A DNA stretch of 24,889 bases from Syntrophomonas sp. UBA1376 (GTDB lineage Bacteria > Bacillota > Syntrophomonadia > Syntrophomonadales > Syntrophomonadaceae): positions 11,159 through 36,047 of the forward strand of contig DBRE01000073.1 of NCBI GenBank assembly GCA_002305535.1. Direction: 5' to 3'. Under the pieces are notes generated by a model. The model was given only the letters and a program-made list of their open reading frames with translations. It had not been told where the DNA came from and searched no databases. The position numbers were made by a program, and so were the translations under genes. The number at the start of each line of letters is the position of its first letter. Positions within the stretch are counted from its first letter, which is position 1. Below, piece by piece: positions 7,423 to 15,721 of the stretch.

Positions 7423-8709
7423 ATGATTATGCTGACAATTGCATCAGTGCATGATTTCTTTGCGTTACTTACCTGTGTGACAGGAGTGAGTATAGCTGGT
7501 TTAGCTGTCCTGCGCTTACTAATGCGCTTCACTCGCCTTGATAACAGAGCAGAACATATTTATATTATTATTCTCGGTATAACTATTTCTTTTTGGGTCT
7601 TGATATCCCTGGTAGGGGGCAGTAGGACTATTTTGCCGCTATGGGAATGGTCAGCGCTACTGTTAATGGTTTTTGGCATCACCTGGAGCACCATTTATGC
7701 CAGTACGAAAGTCATACCGACCTTAGAAAACAACCGTGTAGTGTTCATTATTCTAGCGATCCTGTCGATCATTGTTTTGAGTGAATTATTCCTCTTTGCA
7801 GGGAGAGCGCCCCTATGGAGTATAGTCGCTTCTCTGGCGGTGGGTCTGGTTTTCATTGGCAACGCCATTTTACTGACTAAAGCAGCGTTCACCATACAGG
7901 ATGGACTGTTCAAGTTGGCCGCCTTATCTCTGTGCTTATTGTCTATCGGTTATCTTGGTGACATCATATTTAGATCAGGGCTCTCCAGCCCCTTTTGGCA
8001 ACTGACTATCACCGTGAGCCTGCTGCTTTTTGTTTTGACCATGGGCTTGTTGGGTCTGGATAATGCCTACCTTCAATCCATGTACTTTATGAATCAAAAA
8101 ATAGAAGAAGCTCGCCAGGAGTTGGCTGCTCAAACCGAAAATATAGAAGATGTGGTTATTTCCCTAGCACGTACCATTGATGCCAAAGATAAGTACACGG
8201 AAGGCCACACGGAAAGAGTGAGCCAGTATGCAGTCTTTCTGGGAGAGAGACTGGGACTTACTGAACGTAAACTCGAAACACTGCGAATCGGTGCACTGAT
8301 CCATGATCTGGGCAAGATCGGCATCGATTTAAGTATACTGAACAAGCCGGGACATCTGACAGAGGAAGAGTTTGAAGAGATCAAGCTTCATCCCGCTCTC
8401 GGCCAACAGATCTGTTCTCCCTTAAAAGCTCTCCAAGAAGTTGGCGATATCATTCGTCACCATCATGAAAGACTGGATGGTTCCGGATATCCCGATGGTC
8501 TACGGGATGAGGAGATATCGCAAAACGCACGCATAGTGGCTGTGGTGGATGTTTTTGACGCTCTGACCACGGAACGCTCCTACCGGAAGGCTCTATCGCC
8601 AGAGGAAGCCTTATGCATAATGAGAGAAGAGGCTGCCCAAGGCCAATTGGACAGCCGCATTGTACAAGAATTCGAGTCTATGCTCTATGATCTGGGGGTT
8701 ACTACTTAA
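7423..8709 (+). CDS. Membrane HD-GYP domain phosphodiesterase
   Basis: This 428-aa protein has a hydrophobic N-terminal half (residues about 8-215, seven or eight predicted membrane helices), a short linker helix (MNQKIEEARQELAAQTENIE) and a C-terminal HD-GYP domain. The domain's diagnostic residues are intact: HTERV (near 260), HDLGKIG (near 292), HPALG, HHERLDGSGYP (345-355) and DVFDALTTERSYR. HD-GYP proteins typically hydrolyse cyclic di-GMP, so this is probably a membrane-sensing c-di-GMP phosphodiesterase; the ligand sensed is unknown. The ATG at 7423 follows AAGGTGAAGGT; an in-frame ATG at 7429 is an alternative. The gene is divergent from the hdr operon and convergent with the flavoenzyme gene, with only 15 bp between the two stops. 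Confidence 0.88.
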   Translation: MIMLTIASVHDFFALLTCVTGVSIAGLAVLRLLMRFTRLDNRAEHIYIIILGITISFWVLISLVGGSRTILPLWEWSALLLMVFGITWSTIYASTKVIPTLENNRVVFIILAILSIIVLSELFLFAGRAPLWSIVASLAVGLVFIGNAILLTKAAFTIQDGLFKLAALSLCLLSIGYLGDIIFRSGLSSPFWQLTITVSLLLFVLTMGLLGLDNAYLQSMYFMNQKIEEARQELAAQTENIEDVVISLARTIDAKDKYTEGHTERVSQYAVFLGERLGLTERKLETLRIGALIHDLGKIGIDLSILNKPGHLTEEEFEEIKLHPALGQQICSPLKALQEVGDIIRHHHERLDGSGYPDGLRDEEISQNARIVAVVDVFDALTTERSYRKALSPEEALCIMREEAAQGQLDSRIVQEFESMLYDLGVTT

Positions 8710-8724
8710 TCAGTGGGTTTGGCT

Positions 8725-10647
8725 TTAGAGCAACCGATAAGGAAGCATTTGTGCTTCGTAAAGGGCCTGGCTGAAGCCGCGTGCTTGTTGGGCATCACCG
8801 ATCACAAATACGTGATCAGGTAAAGTCTCAGGATCTAGATCTGGAACCACAGAACGGTTACCCACCGCCCATACCACCTGATCATATGAAGATGAACTGG
8901 TCTCATCGGTATCCAAATGGCGCAGAGTAACGGTCTCATTATCAGCAGATTCCAGTATGGTCATTTTGCACAGTTGCACTTTCCTATGTTTGAGTCGGGC
9001 TAAGGTCTCTAAGCGTGACATATTCTCCATATCAGCAGCGAAGGCTCTCCCCTGTTCTATCACAGTGACTTGATTATCTTCTGACAGGTAGTCAGCTACC
9101 TCACAACCGGTACTGCCGCCTCCTACTATGATGATGCGCTGTTCTTTCCATTTGACCTCTCTGGCCAATACGTCAGCCGCACTATAAAAACTCTTTATGC
9201 CAGAGTGATCAGGTATTATAGGTTCGGAACCGGTAGCTACCACTAGCACATCCGGCCGCACTTCCGTCAGCAACTCGCTGTTTAAGCTGGTGTTTAAGCG
9301 GACTTCCACCGATGAATTCTCAACTTCATCGATCAAATATTGCTGAAGCCTGGCTATTGGTGATTTACCAGGTGGTTTTTGGGCGACCAGCATCTGGCCA
9401 CCTAACTGTTCTCTGGCTTCAGCCAGAACCACTCGACTCCCTAGCAGAGCAAAGCTCAATGCAGCCTGCAGACCAGCCGGGCCTCCTCCCGCCACTAAAA
9501 CCGTATTGTTCAGCGCAGCCAAGGGACGAAGCAGTCGTTCTTCTCGTCCGGTTTTAGGGTTGACTGCACAGCGGATATGATGTCCTTTATTGATAGTTTC
9601 AAAGCAGGTATTGCAGGTGATGCAGGGTCGAATTTTTTCAGGATGTCCCTTGATGGCTTGGTTGGCCCAATCAGGGTCAGCCAGCATACCGCGGCCGATC
9701 CAAACCAAATCGATATCTCCATCGGCAATCAACTGGGCAGCCATTTCCGGTCGGCGGACAACTCCTCCCCCAACTACTGGAATACTCACCCGAGGTTTGA
9801 CCTGTTTGATCATTTCCATTCTCCAGCCTTCCTGGAATGAAGAAGTCTCTATGGAGGTCTGGCCAGATTCATAGATGCCACAGGAAGCGTCCAAAAGATC
9901 CGCTCCATATTGCTCAATCAGCTGGGCTATCTGCAGCCCCTCTTCTAGATTTAGTCCACCGGGGACAAAGTCGGAGAGGTTGAAACGAACCCCCAAGATC
10001 AAATCAGAAGTGCGAGTTTTTATGCCCTCCATGATCTCCCTTAAGAGGCGCAGCCGATTTTCCAAACTGCCTCCATACTCATCATCCCGCAAATTGGTAT
10101 AGGGTGATAAAAACTGGCTTAACAGATAGCCATGGGCAGCATGAAGCTCTACCCCATCAAATCCTGCTCGTTCTGCTATGACCGCCGCCTTGATAAAGCG
10201 CTTGCGTATCCAGCCTATTTCCTCGCGGCTCAATTGACGTGGTTCAGCACGCATGAAACGGCAGGCTTTGGGTGAAGGTGCTACCGGTTGAAGTCCCGTC
10301 ACAGCCGGAGCAGTCTGCCGGCCAGCATGATGGAGTTGTACCATAGCCAGACAGTTGTAGGCTTGGATAGTTTCTGCCAGCTCGGCTAGACCAGCCAACA
10401 GCTCAAGACGATCGATGCACAGCTGGGTTAGACTGGCTTTCCCTTCCGGGCTGTCTACACAGGCTATCTCTACAATTATGGCTCCAGCTCCCCCGCGGGC
10501 TCGTTCTTCGTAATAGCGCAGTTGTGCCGGAGTCACTTCTCCCTGGGCTGATGCTAAGCCAGTCCCCATAGCTGGCATAACGATTCGGTTCTTGATGGTC
10601 TTGTTCCCCAATTGCAGCGGTGTTCCCAGAATGTTTTGGCTGTTCAA
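8725..10647 (-). CDS. NADH:flavin oxidoreductase, old yellow enzyme / 2,4-dienoyl-CoA reductase family
   Basis: This 640-aa protein has the two-part architecture of FadH, BaiCD and trimethylamine dehydrogenase. An N-terminal FMN TIM barrel (residues about 5-350) has the signatures GVELHAAHGYLLSQFLSPYT and YGGSLENRLRLLREI. It is followed by a four-cysteine [4Fe-4S] segment, CITCNTCFETINKGHHIRC. The C-terminal FAD/NAD(P) domains have VLVAGGGPAGLQAALSFA and IIIVGGGSTGCEVADYLSED. It probably reduces an activated C=C bond of an enoate or dienoyl-CoA with NAD(P)H; the substrate cannot be deduced. The start is TTG at 10647, with AGGAGG 7 nt upstream (10655-10660), chosen over a longer ORF opening at 10698 that lacks such a site. 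It stands alone on its strand. Confidence 0.87.
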   Translation of the reverse strand: MNSQNILGTPLQLGNKTIKNRIVMPAMGTGLASAQGEVTPAQLRYYEERARGGAGAIIVEIACVDSPEGKASLTQLCIDRLELLAGLAELAETIQAYNCLAMVQLHHAGRQTAPAVTGLQPVAPSPKACRFMRAEPRQLSREEIGWIRKRFIKAAVIAERAGFDGVELHAAHGYLLSQFLSPYTNLRDDEYGGSLENRLRLLREIMEGIKTRTSDLILGVRFNLSDFVPGGLNLEEGLQIAQLIEQYGADLLDASCGIYESGQTSIETSSFQEGWRMEMIKQVKPRVSIPVVGGGVVRRPEMAAQLIADGDIDLVWIGRGMLADPDWANQAIKGHPEKIRPCITCNTCFETINKGHHIRCAVNPKTGREERLLRPLAALNNTVLVAGGGPAGLQAALSFALLGSRVVLAEAREQLGGQMLVAQKPPGKSPIARLQQYLIDEVENSSVEVRLNTSLNSELLTEVRPDVLVVATGSEPIIPDHSGIKSFYSAADVLAREVKWKEQRIIIVGGGSTGCEVADYLSEDNQVTVIEQGRAFAADMENMSRLETLARLKHRKVQLCKMTILESADNETVTLRHLDTDETSSSSYDQVVWAVGNRSVVPDLDPETLPDHVFVIGDAQQARGFSQALYEAQMLPYRLL

Positions 10648-10725
10648 ACCTCTTCCTCCTAACACAAATAAAATTACCGACATTTTCCAGAATAACAAAG
10701 GCCGATGGCAACCATACTAGAATTA

Positions 10726-10832
10726 GAAACCAGTGATACAGCAGGTTTTACTAAAACCTAAGTCCCTTCAACAGAAGGATAAATCTTAAGTTTTTTTCTA
10801 ACCGCCCTATCGGGTTATGTATCACTGGTTTC
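10726..10832. repeat. 15-bp perfect inverted repeat enclosing hairpins
   Basis: GAAACCAGTGATACA (10726-10740) recurs as its exact reverse complement at 10818-10832, enclosing 77 bp. Inside are AGGTTTT-act-AAAACCT (10743-10759), CCTTC-aaca-GAAGG, a run of seven T, and AACC...GGTT around 10800-10816. The long outer stem with several inner hairpins could be a structured RNA on either strand or a small MITE-like element. No target-site duplication is obvious in the flanks. I know no matching RNA family. Confidence 0.6.
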
Positions 10833-10860
10833 ACTTATTAATTAGTTATTTCCAGTATTA

Positions 10861-10938
10861 GTTAGTCCCCCGCGAAGGTTTTCGCTTCTGATCTCATCAG
10901 GTATAGCGAATTCTGCTGGAGCGGGGGGCTGACTTTTT
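10861..10938 (+). terminator. Plus-strand intrinsic-terminator-like structure
   Basis: A GC-rich stem pairs GTTAGTCCCCCGC (10861-10873) with GCGGGGGGCTGAC (10921-10933); all 13 positions pair as RNA, two as G-U. TTTTT follows immediately. Nested inside are TTCGCT/AGCGAA (10881-10910) and CTGAT-CTC-ATCAG. The T-run makes it a terminator only for plus-strand transcription, yet no plus-strand gene ends here. It overlaps the 3' end of the minus-strand membrane protein gene. Confidence 0.55.
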
Positions 10939-11343
10939 ACTAAGTACGATAACCATAAAAAAGATAGCGAACAATAGCGGCGTAGCCAGCAAAGCATAAT
11001 AATAGAGAGGATAGCCAGCTATGGCCCAATTCAGCAGCGACAAAAGCGGCACCACCGGAGTATACCAGAATTCCAGCAGGAAAAAGGCATATTCTTTCAA
11101 CCCCCACCATGACCAGGGAGTCAAACTTGCCAGAGCAAAAACAAAACCGGGTGCCTGCCAAATAAAAAATGACCCCCAGCCCAGGCCCTTAGAGTGTCTG
11201 CCCCAAGAGCGAAATTCAGCCGCAACGATCACTAAATATATTATTGACAATATCAAATCCACTCCTGGCCAGAACATAGCCAGCCAAATAGCCAACCAGG
11301 CAAAAATGTGGATGGAGTATAGGCGCAAGATAATTCTAGTCAT
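10897..11343 (-). CDS. Small multi-pass membrane protein of unknown function
   Basis: This 148-aa protein is very rich in Trp, Phe, Leu and Tyr, with about four to five hydrophobic segments (for example FAWLAIWLAMFWPGVDLIL, then VPLLSLLNWAIAGYPLYYYA and LLATPLLFAIFFMVIVL) and a basic tail. I do not recognise its family. Its ATG overlaps the stop codon of the upstream hydrolase gene as ATGA, so the two are translationally coupled and probably act together at the membrane. A longer ORF opening upstream at 11376 is rejected because it would overlap the hydrolase and lacks a ribosome site. Confidence 0.6.
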   Translation of the reverse strand: MTRIILRLYSIHIFAWLAIWLAMFWPGVDLILSIIYLVIVAAEFRSWGRHSKGLGWGSFFIWQAPGFVFALASLTPWSWWGLKEYAFFLLEFWYTPVVPLLSLLNWAIAGYPLYYYALLATPLLFAIFFMVIVLSKKSAPRSSRIRYT

Positions 11344-11948
11344 GGCATACTTTTCTCCCGTATTACCTCTACCCAAGGACTGTAATAAAACTCATCGGGG
11401 GAGATCCAGATATCTCCCTCAGTCTCCAAATCAATGCCCTGCTGCCGATAGGCTTCCCACAATATTTTAGTACAATTCCAGATCCGTTCTCCCGACTTAA
11501 AGGCTACCGGATAAAACAGTTCCCCCAAGTGACTCTTGGCATAATCCACTGCTGCTTGTTTTTGCTCGGATGAGGCTTTGACTCGTAGCAGACCGATTTC
11601 GCTGTAGCTCCAAAAATGTTCCACCGACTGTTGGGTAATGCCTAGATCAACATACCCTTCAATAACCTGTCCATCTCCAATATATAAACCGGCATGAGAA
11701 AACCTGCCATAGGCACATTGTGGATAACCACCCAGGATGATATCACCTGGCTCCAGATCCGATAAATCGATCATATTGCCGTAATACCCTACAGCCCCAT
11801 AGCCGATGCTGCCCTGTATGGCATTGCTTAAATAGGTATAGGTAATCGAATCCCGATCATTAAGGGAACCCTGGTTTTGAAAATAGATCCCTATCAACAG
11901 CAGCAATGTTATTAAGGGGAAAAACCATAATCGCCAATTCTTACGCAT
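11340..11948 (-). CDS. Membrane-anchored permuted NlpC/P60 (YiiX-like) hydrolase
   Basis: This 202-aa protein has one N-terminal membrane helix (LWFFPLITLLLLIGIYF) that anchors it, or serves as a signal, facing outward. The following domain has DLEPGDIILGG, then SHAGLYIGDGQVIEG with the probable catalytic His, and later NCTKILWEAYRQQGIDL with the probable catalytic Cys. His before Cys is the circularly permuted papain-like order seen in the YiiX/YebB and LRAT-like group; ordinary NlpC/P60 enzymes have Cys first. Members act on peptidoglycan peptides or on lipids, and the substrate here is unknown. ATG at 11948 is preferred; a TTG at 11969 would add seven residues. The ribosome site is weak. 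It overlaps the next membrane protein gene by ATGA. Confidence 0.7.
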   Translation of the reverse strand: MRKNWRLWFFPLITLLLLIGIYFQNQGSLNDRDSITYTYLSNAIQGSIGYGAVGYYGNMIDLSDLEPGDIILGGYPQCAYGRFSHAGLYIGDGQVIEGYVDLGITQQSVEHFWSYSEIGLLRVKASSEQKQAAVDYAKSHLGELFYPVAFKSGERIWNCTKILWEAYRQQGIDLETEGDIWISPDEFYYSPWVEVIREKSMP

Positions 11949-12011
11949 GTATAATAACCTACCCGACAACTATTTGTTTTCTAAAACTGCACGGTATGAG
12001 AATCTTGGCTC

Positions 12012-12091
12012 TGTCATTCTGAGACGAAATCGAAGAATCTTTCCTGATACTAGATGAGAAAGATCCTTCGGTCGTTCCTCCCTCAGGATGA
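12012..12091. repeat. 80-bp REP-like imperfect palindrome, solo copy
   Basis: It opens TGTCATTCTGAG and closes CTCAGGATGA, with inner GAAGAATCTTT and AAAGATCCTTC arms forming a long hairpin. Its right 35 bases are identical to those of the copy at 20279-20358, and the ends match the half-copies flanking the GIY-YIG gene at 20448. The rest of the stretch 11949-12262 holds only the promoter noted below. Confidence 0.85.
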
Positions 12092-12213
12092 ATAAAAAGA
12101 TTATTGGATGTTAAGATCGGACTTTTCTAATGTTCTCTTATTGTCCGTATTGTATCATAATTCGCAACTGACCTACTAAAACCCAGTAATGTTAATATTT
12201 TATGAGGCCAAAA

Positions 12214-12243
12214 CTGAACCATCGGGGAAAAACTCTATATAAT
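12214..12243 (+). promoter_or_regulatory. Possible promoter upstream of the small ORF and pdaA-like gene
   Basis: A perfect -10 box TATAAT lies at 12238-12243, 19 bp before the ATG at 12263. The best -35 is only CTGAAC (12214-12219, 18-bp spacer), so either an activator or a different sigma factor may be used. Confidence 0.4.
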
Positions 12244-12262
12244 AGTAGGTGAGGTGAATTAA

Positions 12263-12454
12263 ATGATTACACCGCAGGTATCAAACCTACTACGGGATGA
12301 GTTTCGCATGTTGGTTGATCACCTGGAAGGGCAAAAAATCAGCCAGATACTGTCATTCACCGAACAATCCCTGACTTTATTATTGGAAAACAACCTGGTG
12401 GTCGTTTTTTCGAATCTGGAAGATGAACTGATAGTTGATTTGGAAAAATGGTAA
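12263..12454 (+). CDS. Small hypothetical protein, 63 aa
   Basis: This 63-aa acidic protein has a predicted helical first half (LLRDEFRMLVDHLEGQKISQ) and a beta-prone second half (SLTLLLENNLVVVFSNLEDE). It has no membrane segment or cysteine. The ATG has GAGGTG upstream and a perfect TATAAT box 19 bp before it, which supports it being real. It precedes the deacetylase gene by 22 bp and is probably co-transcribed. I do not recognise the family. Confidence 0.6.
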   Translation: MITPQVSNLLRDEFRMLVDHLEGQKISQILSFTEQSLTLLLENNLVVVFSNLEDELIVDLEKW

Positions 12455-12476
12455 CAATTTTTTAGGAGATGTGGTT

Positions 12477-13406
12477 ATGAAAAAGCTAACGATGCTGATC
12501 TTATTATTGATGCTATTTATTATCATTAGCGGCTGTGACCAAACTAGCCAGACGGATCCATGGGTCAATCAAATTCCCGATCAAACTGCTGTTGATCCAG
12601 TTCCTCAGGAGCCGACAGAGGAGACTCCAACTACTCCAACAGCGGCATCACCTACTGAGACCGATCCTCCTCAACCTGATACCGTCAATACCGAGACCAT
12701 CCCCGGTCAATCTGATACCCTATCGACTGCTTCTAAGTCCTGGTATTTTAAGCCTAATCTGGATCATCAGACTCCACAAATTGACATCCAGGTTCAACAG
12801 ATGGCTGCTGATGGTGCTGTCTATTATGCCCTACCCCAGAATGCACCGCAGGTATACCTTACCTTTGATGAAGGCTATGAACTGGGCTATACCGGTCAGA
12901 TACTGGATACCCTCAAACAGTACCAAGTTCCAGCAGTTTTCTTCATCACCGGGCATTATCTTACCAGTCAGCCAGATCTGGTCAAACGCATGGTAGCAGA
13001 AGGCCATCAGGTAGCTAATCATACCTATAATCATCCTGACCTGTCCAAGGTTTCCCAAGAGCGCTTTGAGCAGGAACTTAAACAGTTGGAAGAGGAGTTT
13101 GCCTCCCTGACCGGCTCAACCATGGCCCCCTTTTTACGCCCTCCCATGGGTAATTATTCCTTGACCAGTCTGCAATGGGCTCAAGAGCGCAACTATACCA
13201 CGGTTTTTTGGAGCATGGCTTTTCACGATTGGGATCCCAATGATCAACCCGGTGCTGACTTTTCCCACCGCTACGTAGTAGATCATATTCATCCCGGCGC
13301 CATTATACTGCTGCATGCTGTTTCTGAGAGCAACACCCAGGCCCTACCTCAAATAATAGAAGATCTGCGTACGGCCGGTTATGAGTTTACACCGCTGCCG
13401 CAGTAA
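12477..13406 (+). CDS. PdaA-like polysaccharide deacetylase lipoprotein
   Basis: This 309-aa protein has a lipoprotein signal (KKLTMLILLLMLFIIISGC, lipobox ending at Cys19), a Pro/Thr-rich linker to about residue 80, and a NodB deacetylase domain. The motifs are YLTFDEGYELGYTG, FFITGHYL, the metal-binding pair HTYNHPD, FLRPPMGNYS, VFWSMAFHDWD and GAIILLHAVSES. The GYxxGYTG and WSMAFHDWD features fit the PdaA branch, which makes muramic delta-lactam in the spore cortex, so the host probably sporulates. Metal ligation uses the first Asp of TFDEG and the two His. The ATG at 12477 has TTTAGGAG upstream; the ORF opens earlier at 12435 but that would overlap the small gene. Confidence 0.85.
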   Translation: MKKLTMLILLLMLFIIISGCDQTSQTDPWVNQIPDQTAVDPVPQEPTEETPTTPTAASPTETDPPQPDTVNTETIPGQSDTLSTASKSWYFKPNLDHQTPQIDIQVQQMAADGAVYYALPQNAPQVYLTFDEGYELGYTGQILDTLKQYQVPAVFFITGHYLTSQPDLVKRMVAEGHQVANHTYNHPDLSKVSQERFEQELKQLEEEFASLTGSTMAPFLRPPMGNYSLTSLQWAQERNYTTVFWSMAFHDWDPNDQPGADFSHRYVVDHIHPGAIILLHAVSESNTQALPQIIEDLRTAGYEFTPLPQ

Positions 13407-13450
13407 ATACCAAGACCAGCCTATAGTCTTACCGGGGTGGCTGAGTCGTC

Positions 13451-13473
13451 GCCCCTACATTTTAGGGCTTTTT
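13451..13473 (+). terminator. Rho-independent terminator after the pdaA-like gene
   Basis: GCCCCTA and TAGGGC form a stem with one bulged C around a CATTT loop, followed directly by TTTTT. It lies 45 bp after the deacetylase stop and before the promoter of the next operon. Confidence 0.65.
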
Positions 13474-13504
13474 CATTCATCTTGGCCGGCGCCCCAGGTG
13501 ACAA

Positions 13505-13533
13505 TTGCTGTCTGACCCTGGTTAAGTTAGAAT
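13505..13533 (+). promoter_or_regulatory. Sigma-A-type promoter of the unknown gene cluster
   Basis: TTGCTG (13505-13510) and TAGAAT (13528-13533) have an exact 17-bp spacer. Transcription would start near 13540, 20 nt before the first ATG of the cluster. Confidence 0.6.
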
Positions 13534-13559
13534 AATTGTAAATATGGTGGGGTCAGGCT

Positions 13560-14258
13560 ATGAGAAAACTATTGCGAAAACTGGAACAAAAGACCTCTTT
13601 ACAGGCTGATGAATTTGACCAGTTGCTGGCTTATATCGATCAACTCCGTCAGAGCACGCCTGAATCCTATACTCTGTTCTGTCAGCAATACGGCGGGATC
13701 TTATATGAACAATATGCCACTTATCTGCCCCGCTTCCCGGCTGGCTTAGATCAATTGATCGAATTTGTGATGCGCGACTCGTCGGCCCGCAAAGCGCTAG
13801 CTGCTCTTCCAGCAACCTTGGGTTATTTCCCGCCCGCTTTGCACCCCTATTTGTTAGACAGGCTTCAGCATGATCCCCGCTCATTGCAATCCCTTGATAT
13901 ACCCGATGTGATGGCTGTGGATAGCAGCTCTTCTCTGCCCAAACCCCGGGAACAGTCTGTCGTCTATAAGTTTGAAGCTGCCAATAGTAACAAAGAAGCT
14001 GGCCTTAAAGCTCATTTTGATCGATTAAGCCGCTTTACTTTTGTATCGCGTCTACAGAGCTATCGGTATTTGACCCGACACAAGGCTACTCGTGACCGCA
14101 TTGAAGTCGTGGATGGCCAATGTCTGGGAGGAATTTTCACCAATAAGGAGAAGTCCATTTACTATTACATCTTCCTCACCGAAGATGATTTGGATAAAGC
14201 CCATCTAGCCTGCCAGACCTTAAACTCTGCCCTGTACGCAGGTAGAAAAGGGAGCTGA
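13560..14258 (+). CDS. Unrecognised protein, first gene of the Hsp70-like cluster
   Basis: This 232-aa protein has no match I recognise. Residues 1-115 look helical (KLLRKLEQKTSLQADEFDQL, then LLAYIDQLRQ and similar). A low-complexity Ser/Pro stretch lies near 122-132. The C-terminal part (135-230) is mixed alpha/beta, with a basic segment LQSYRYLTRHKATRDR and an aromatic strand KSIYYYIFLTEDD. It is cytoplasmic by composition, with no signal or membrane helix. The ATG follows GGTGGGG and a promoter at 13505-13533. The next gene begins 5 nt after its stop, so the cluster is one transcript. Confidence 0.75.
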   Translation: MRKLLRKLEQKTSLQADEFDQLLAYIDQLRQSTPESYTLFCQQYGGILYEQYATYLPRFPAGLDQLIEFVMRDSSARKALAALPATLGYFPPALHPYLLDRLQHDPRSLQSLDIPDVMAVDSSSSLPKPREQSVVYKFEAANSNKEAGLKAHFDRLSRFTFVSRLQSYRYLTRHKATRDRIEVVDGQCLGGIFTNKEKSIYYYIFLTEDDLDKAHLACQTLNSALYAGRKGS

Positions 14259-14263
14259 TTCTT

Positions 14264-15721
14264 ATGGATCTCATACGATCATTCCGCCAGGCTCAGTCCC
14301 ATACCGACCTGTTCGAGTTCTGGCAGCAGGAAACTGAGTTGCGCCTACAGCTGCGCCAGCAAAAGGTTACCGATATTTCTCCTGCTCAGAATGGGGATGA
14401 GTTGGATTTTTTGTTGCGCTCTCTCTATTTTGGGGGCCGTCCTGATGATTTTTTTACCCAGTTGAAGGCTGCTTTAAACAGTGCCTCGTCTTTGCAGTGG
14501 TGGAAATCCAGTCCACCCTGGCTGAAAGCCGAGTTCTTTTCCTTTCTGAGTCTTCAACTGGCTGATGAAACAGGCAAATCCCTGCAATTCCTGATACACC
14601 TTTATGAACCAGACCTAGACCACTATTATACTCAATTGCTGTCACAACTTACTCTCAACCAATGTCGCTATCTAATGTCCAAAACGGCCAATGCGTCACT
14701 GCGTTCACTATTAAAGACCCGGGAAAGAGACATTCTGTCCCAGCAGGAGAACCGCCATTACGGTCTATTACGCCAGCAGGATTTTAACGGGGATGACTCA
14801 GCCGCCCTTGCAGATAAGAGAGACCTGGTCAAGGCGGCCTTGTTTCAATTGGATCAAGCCAACCGGCAGCATTACACTGCCCCTTATGGCATTGATCGCG
14901 GAAGGGCACTGCTGGATGCCGTAGATAAGATTTATCAAAGCGGACTCATTCAAGATGCTTTGTTACTGATGGAGCAAATATACCGAGCTTTTCAAAGCCA
15001 ACATCGTCTGCAGGAGATACTGCACGACCAGCGACTGGGCCCGAAACTAACACGTCTGGTCAGTAAAACTGTCGGAACCCAGGTCTTGCTCAGCGGCGAA
15101 CTGCGTTTATCTGACCAGGCAACTCAGTTTCACAAGCAGTCTTTTCCTTCCCTGGAAGTGGATCAGGGTCTGCTGGCCATATTAAGACTCTATGAAGCCC
15201 TGCTTTCTTCCCCGGTTCAAATGGACTCGCTGCCCTGGGAGATCTTAGCCCGCTATGAGGATATTCAGCAGCTGTTTCCTGAATACAGCTTTCCTGAAAT
15301 GGGCTCCCACCAGGCAGCACCCGATGCCGGCCAACAACTACTGAATGTGGCGGATAGTCTACTCAGTTCTACACCCCATGCCGCCTTTATTATAATGGAA
15401 TTATCAAGGATCATGGCCAAGCACTCGCTTATTCACCTGGATAAACAGGATCGCCAACAACTGCTGACCTGTTACCTGTCTCTGTGGAAGTGGGTTCCAT
15501 CACATTTGTTTATGAATGCCAATATCATGGACGATCTGGCCAACTGGTCCAATAATACTTTGCGTCAGGAAGCTGAGCGCATTATGAGCTTTTTATCTGA
15601 ACCTGGTAAACCGGCCAGCTTGCTCACCGACTTGCAGAAACGTCCTGAACTTTATCGGGGCGGTGCTGAGCCTATACGCAGTCAAGCCCTATATGGGTAT
15701 TTATTGGGGGTACTGGAATGA
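14264..15721 (+). CDS. Unrecognised helical protein, second gene of the cluster
   Basis: This 485-aa protein is almost entirely predicted alpha-helical, rich in Leu and Gln, with no cysteine cluster, P-loop, membrane helix or signal peptide visible. The pattern resembles a helical-repeat or scaffold protein, but I see no clear repeat unit. The ATG has AAAGGGAG upstream. It overlaps the third gene by ATGA (15718-15721), so the two are probably made in fixed ratio. Function unknown; a partner of the Hsp70-like protein is an inference from gene order only. Confidence 0.75.
   Translation: MDLIRSFRQAQSHTDLFEFWQQETELRLQLRQQKVTDISPAQNGDELDFLLRSLYFGGRPDDFFTQLKAALNSASSLQWWKSSPPWLKAEFFSFLSLQLADETGKSLQFLIHLYEPDLDHYYTQLLSQLTLNQCRYLMSKTANASLRSLLKTRERDILSQQENRHYGLLRQQDFNGDDSAALADKRDLVKAALFQLDQANRQHYTAPYGIDRGRALLDAVDKIYQSGLIQDALLLMEQIYRAFQSQHRLQEILHDQRLGPKLTRLVSKTVGTQVLLSGELRLSDQATQFHKQSFPSLEVDQGLLAILRLYEALLSSPVQMDSLPWEILARYEDIQQLFPEYSFPEMGSHQAAPDAGQQLLNVADSLLSSTPHAAFIIMELSRIMAKHSLIHLDKQDRQQLLTCYLSLWKWVPSHLFMNANIMDDLANWSNNTLRQEAERIMSFLSEPGKPASLLTDLQKRPELYRGGAEPIRSQALYGYLLGVLE

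Noticed and set aside
9312..10102. Several plus-strand ORFs of 75-94 aa opposite the flavoenzyme gene
   Set aside because: All are antisense frames of a gene with clear domain motifs, and they overlap each other.
10726..10832. A known riboswitch for the flavoenzyme gene
   Set aside because: No conserved aptamer core that I know of is recognisable on either strand, and no terminator/antiterminator pair faces the gene.
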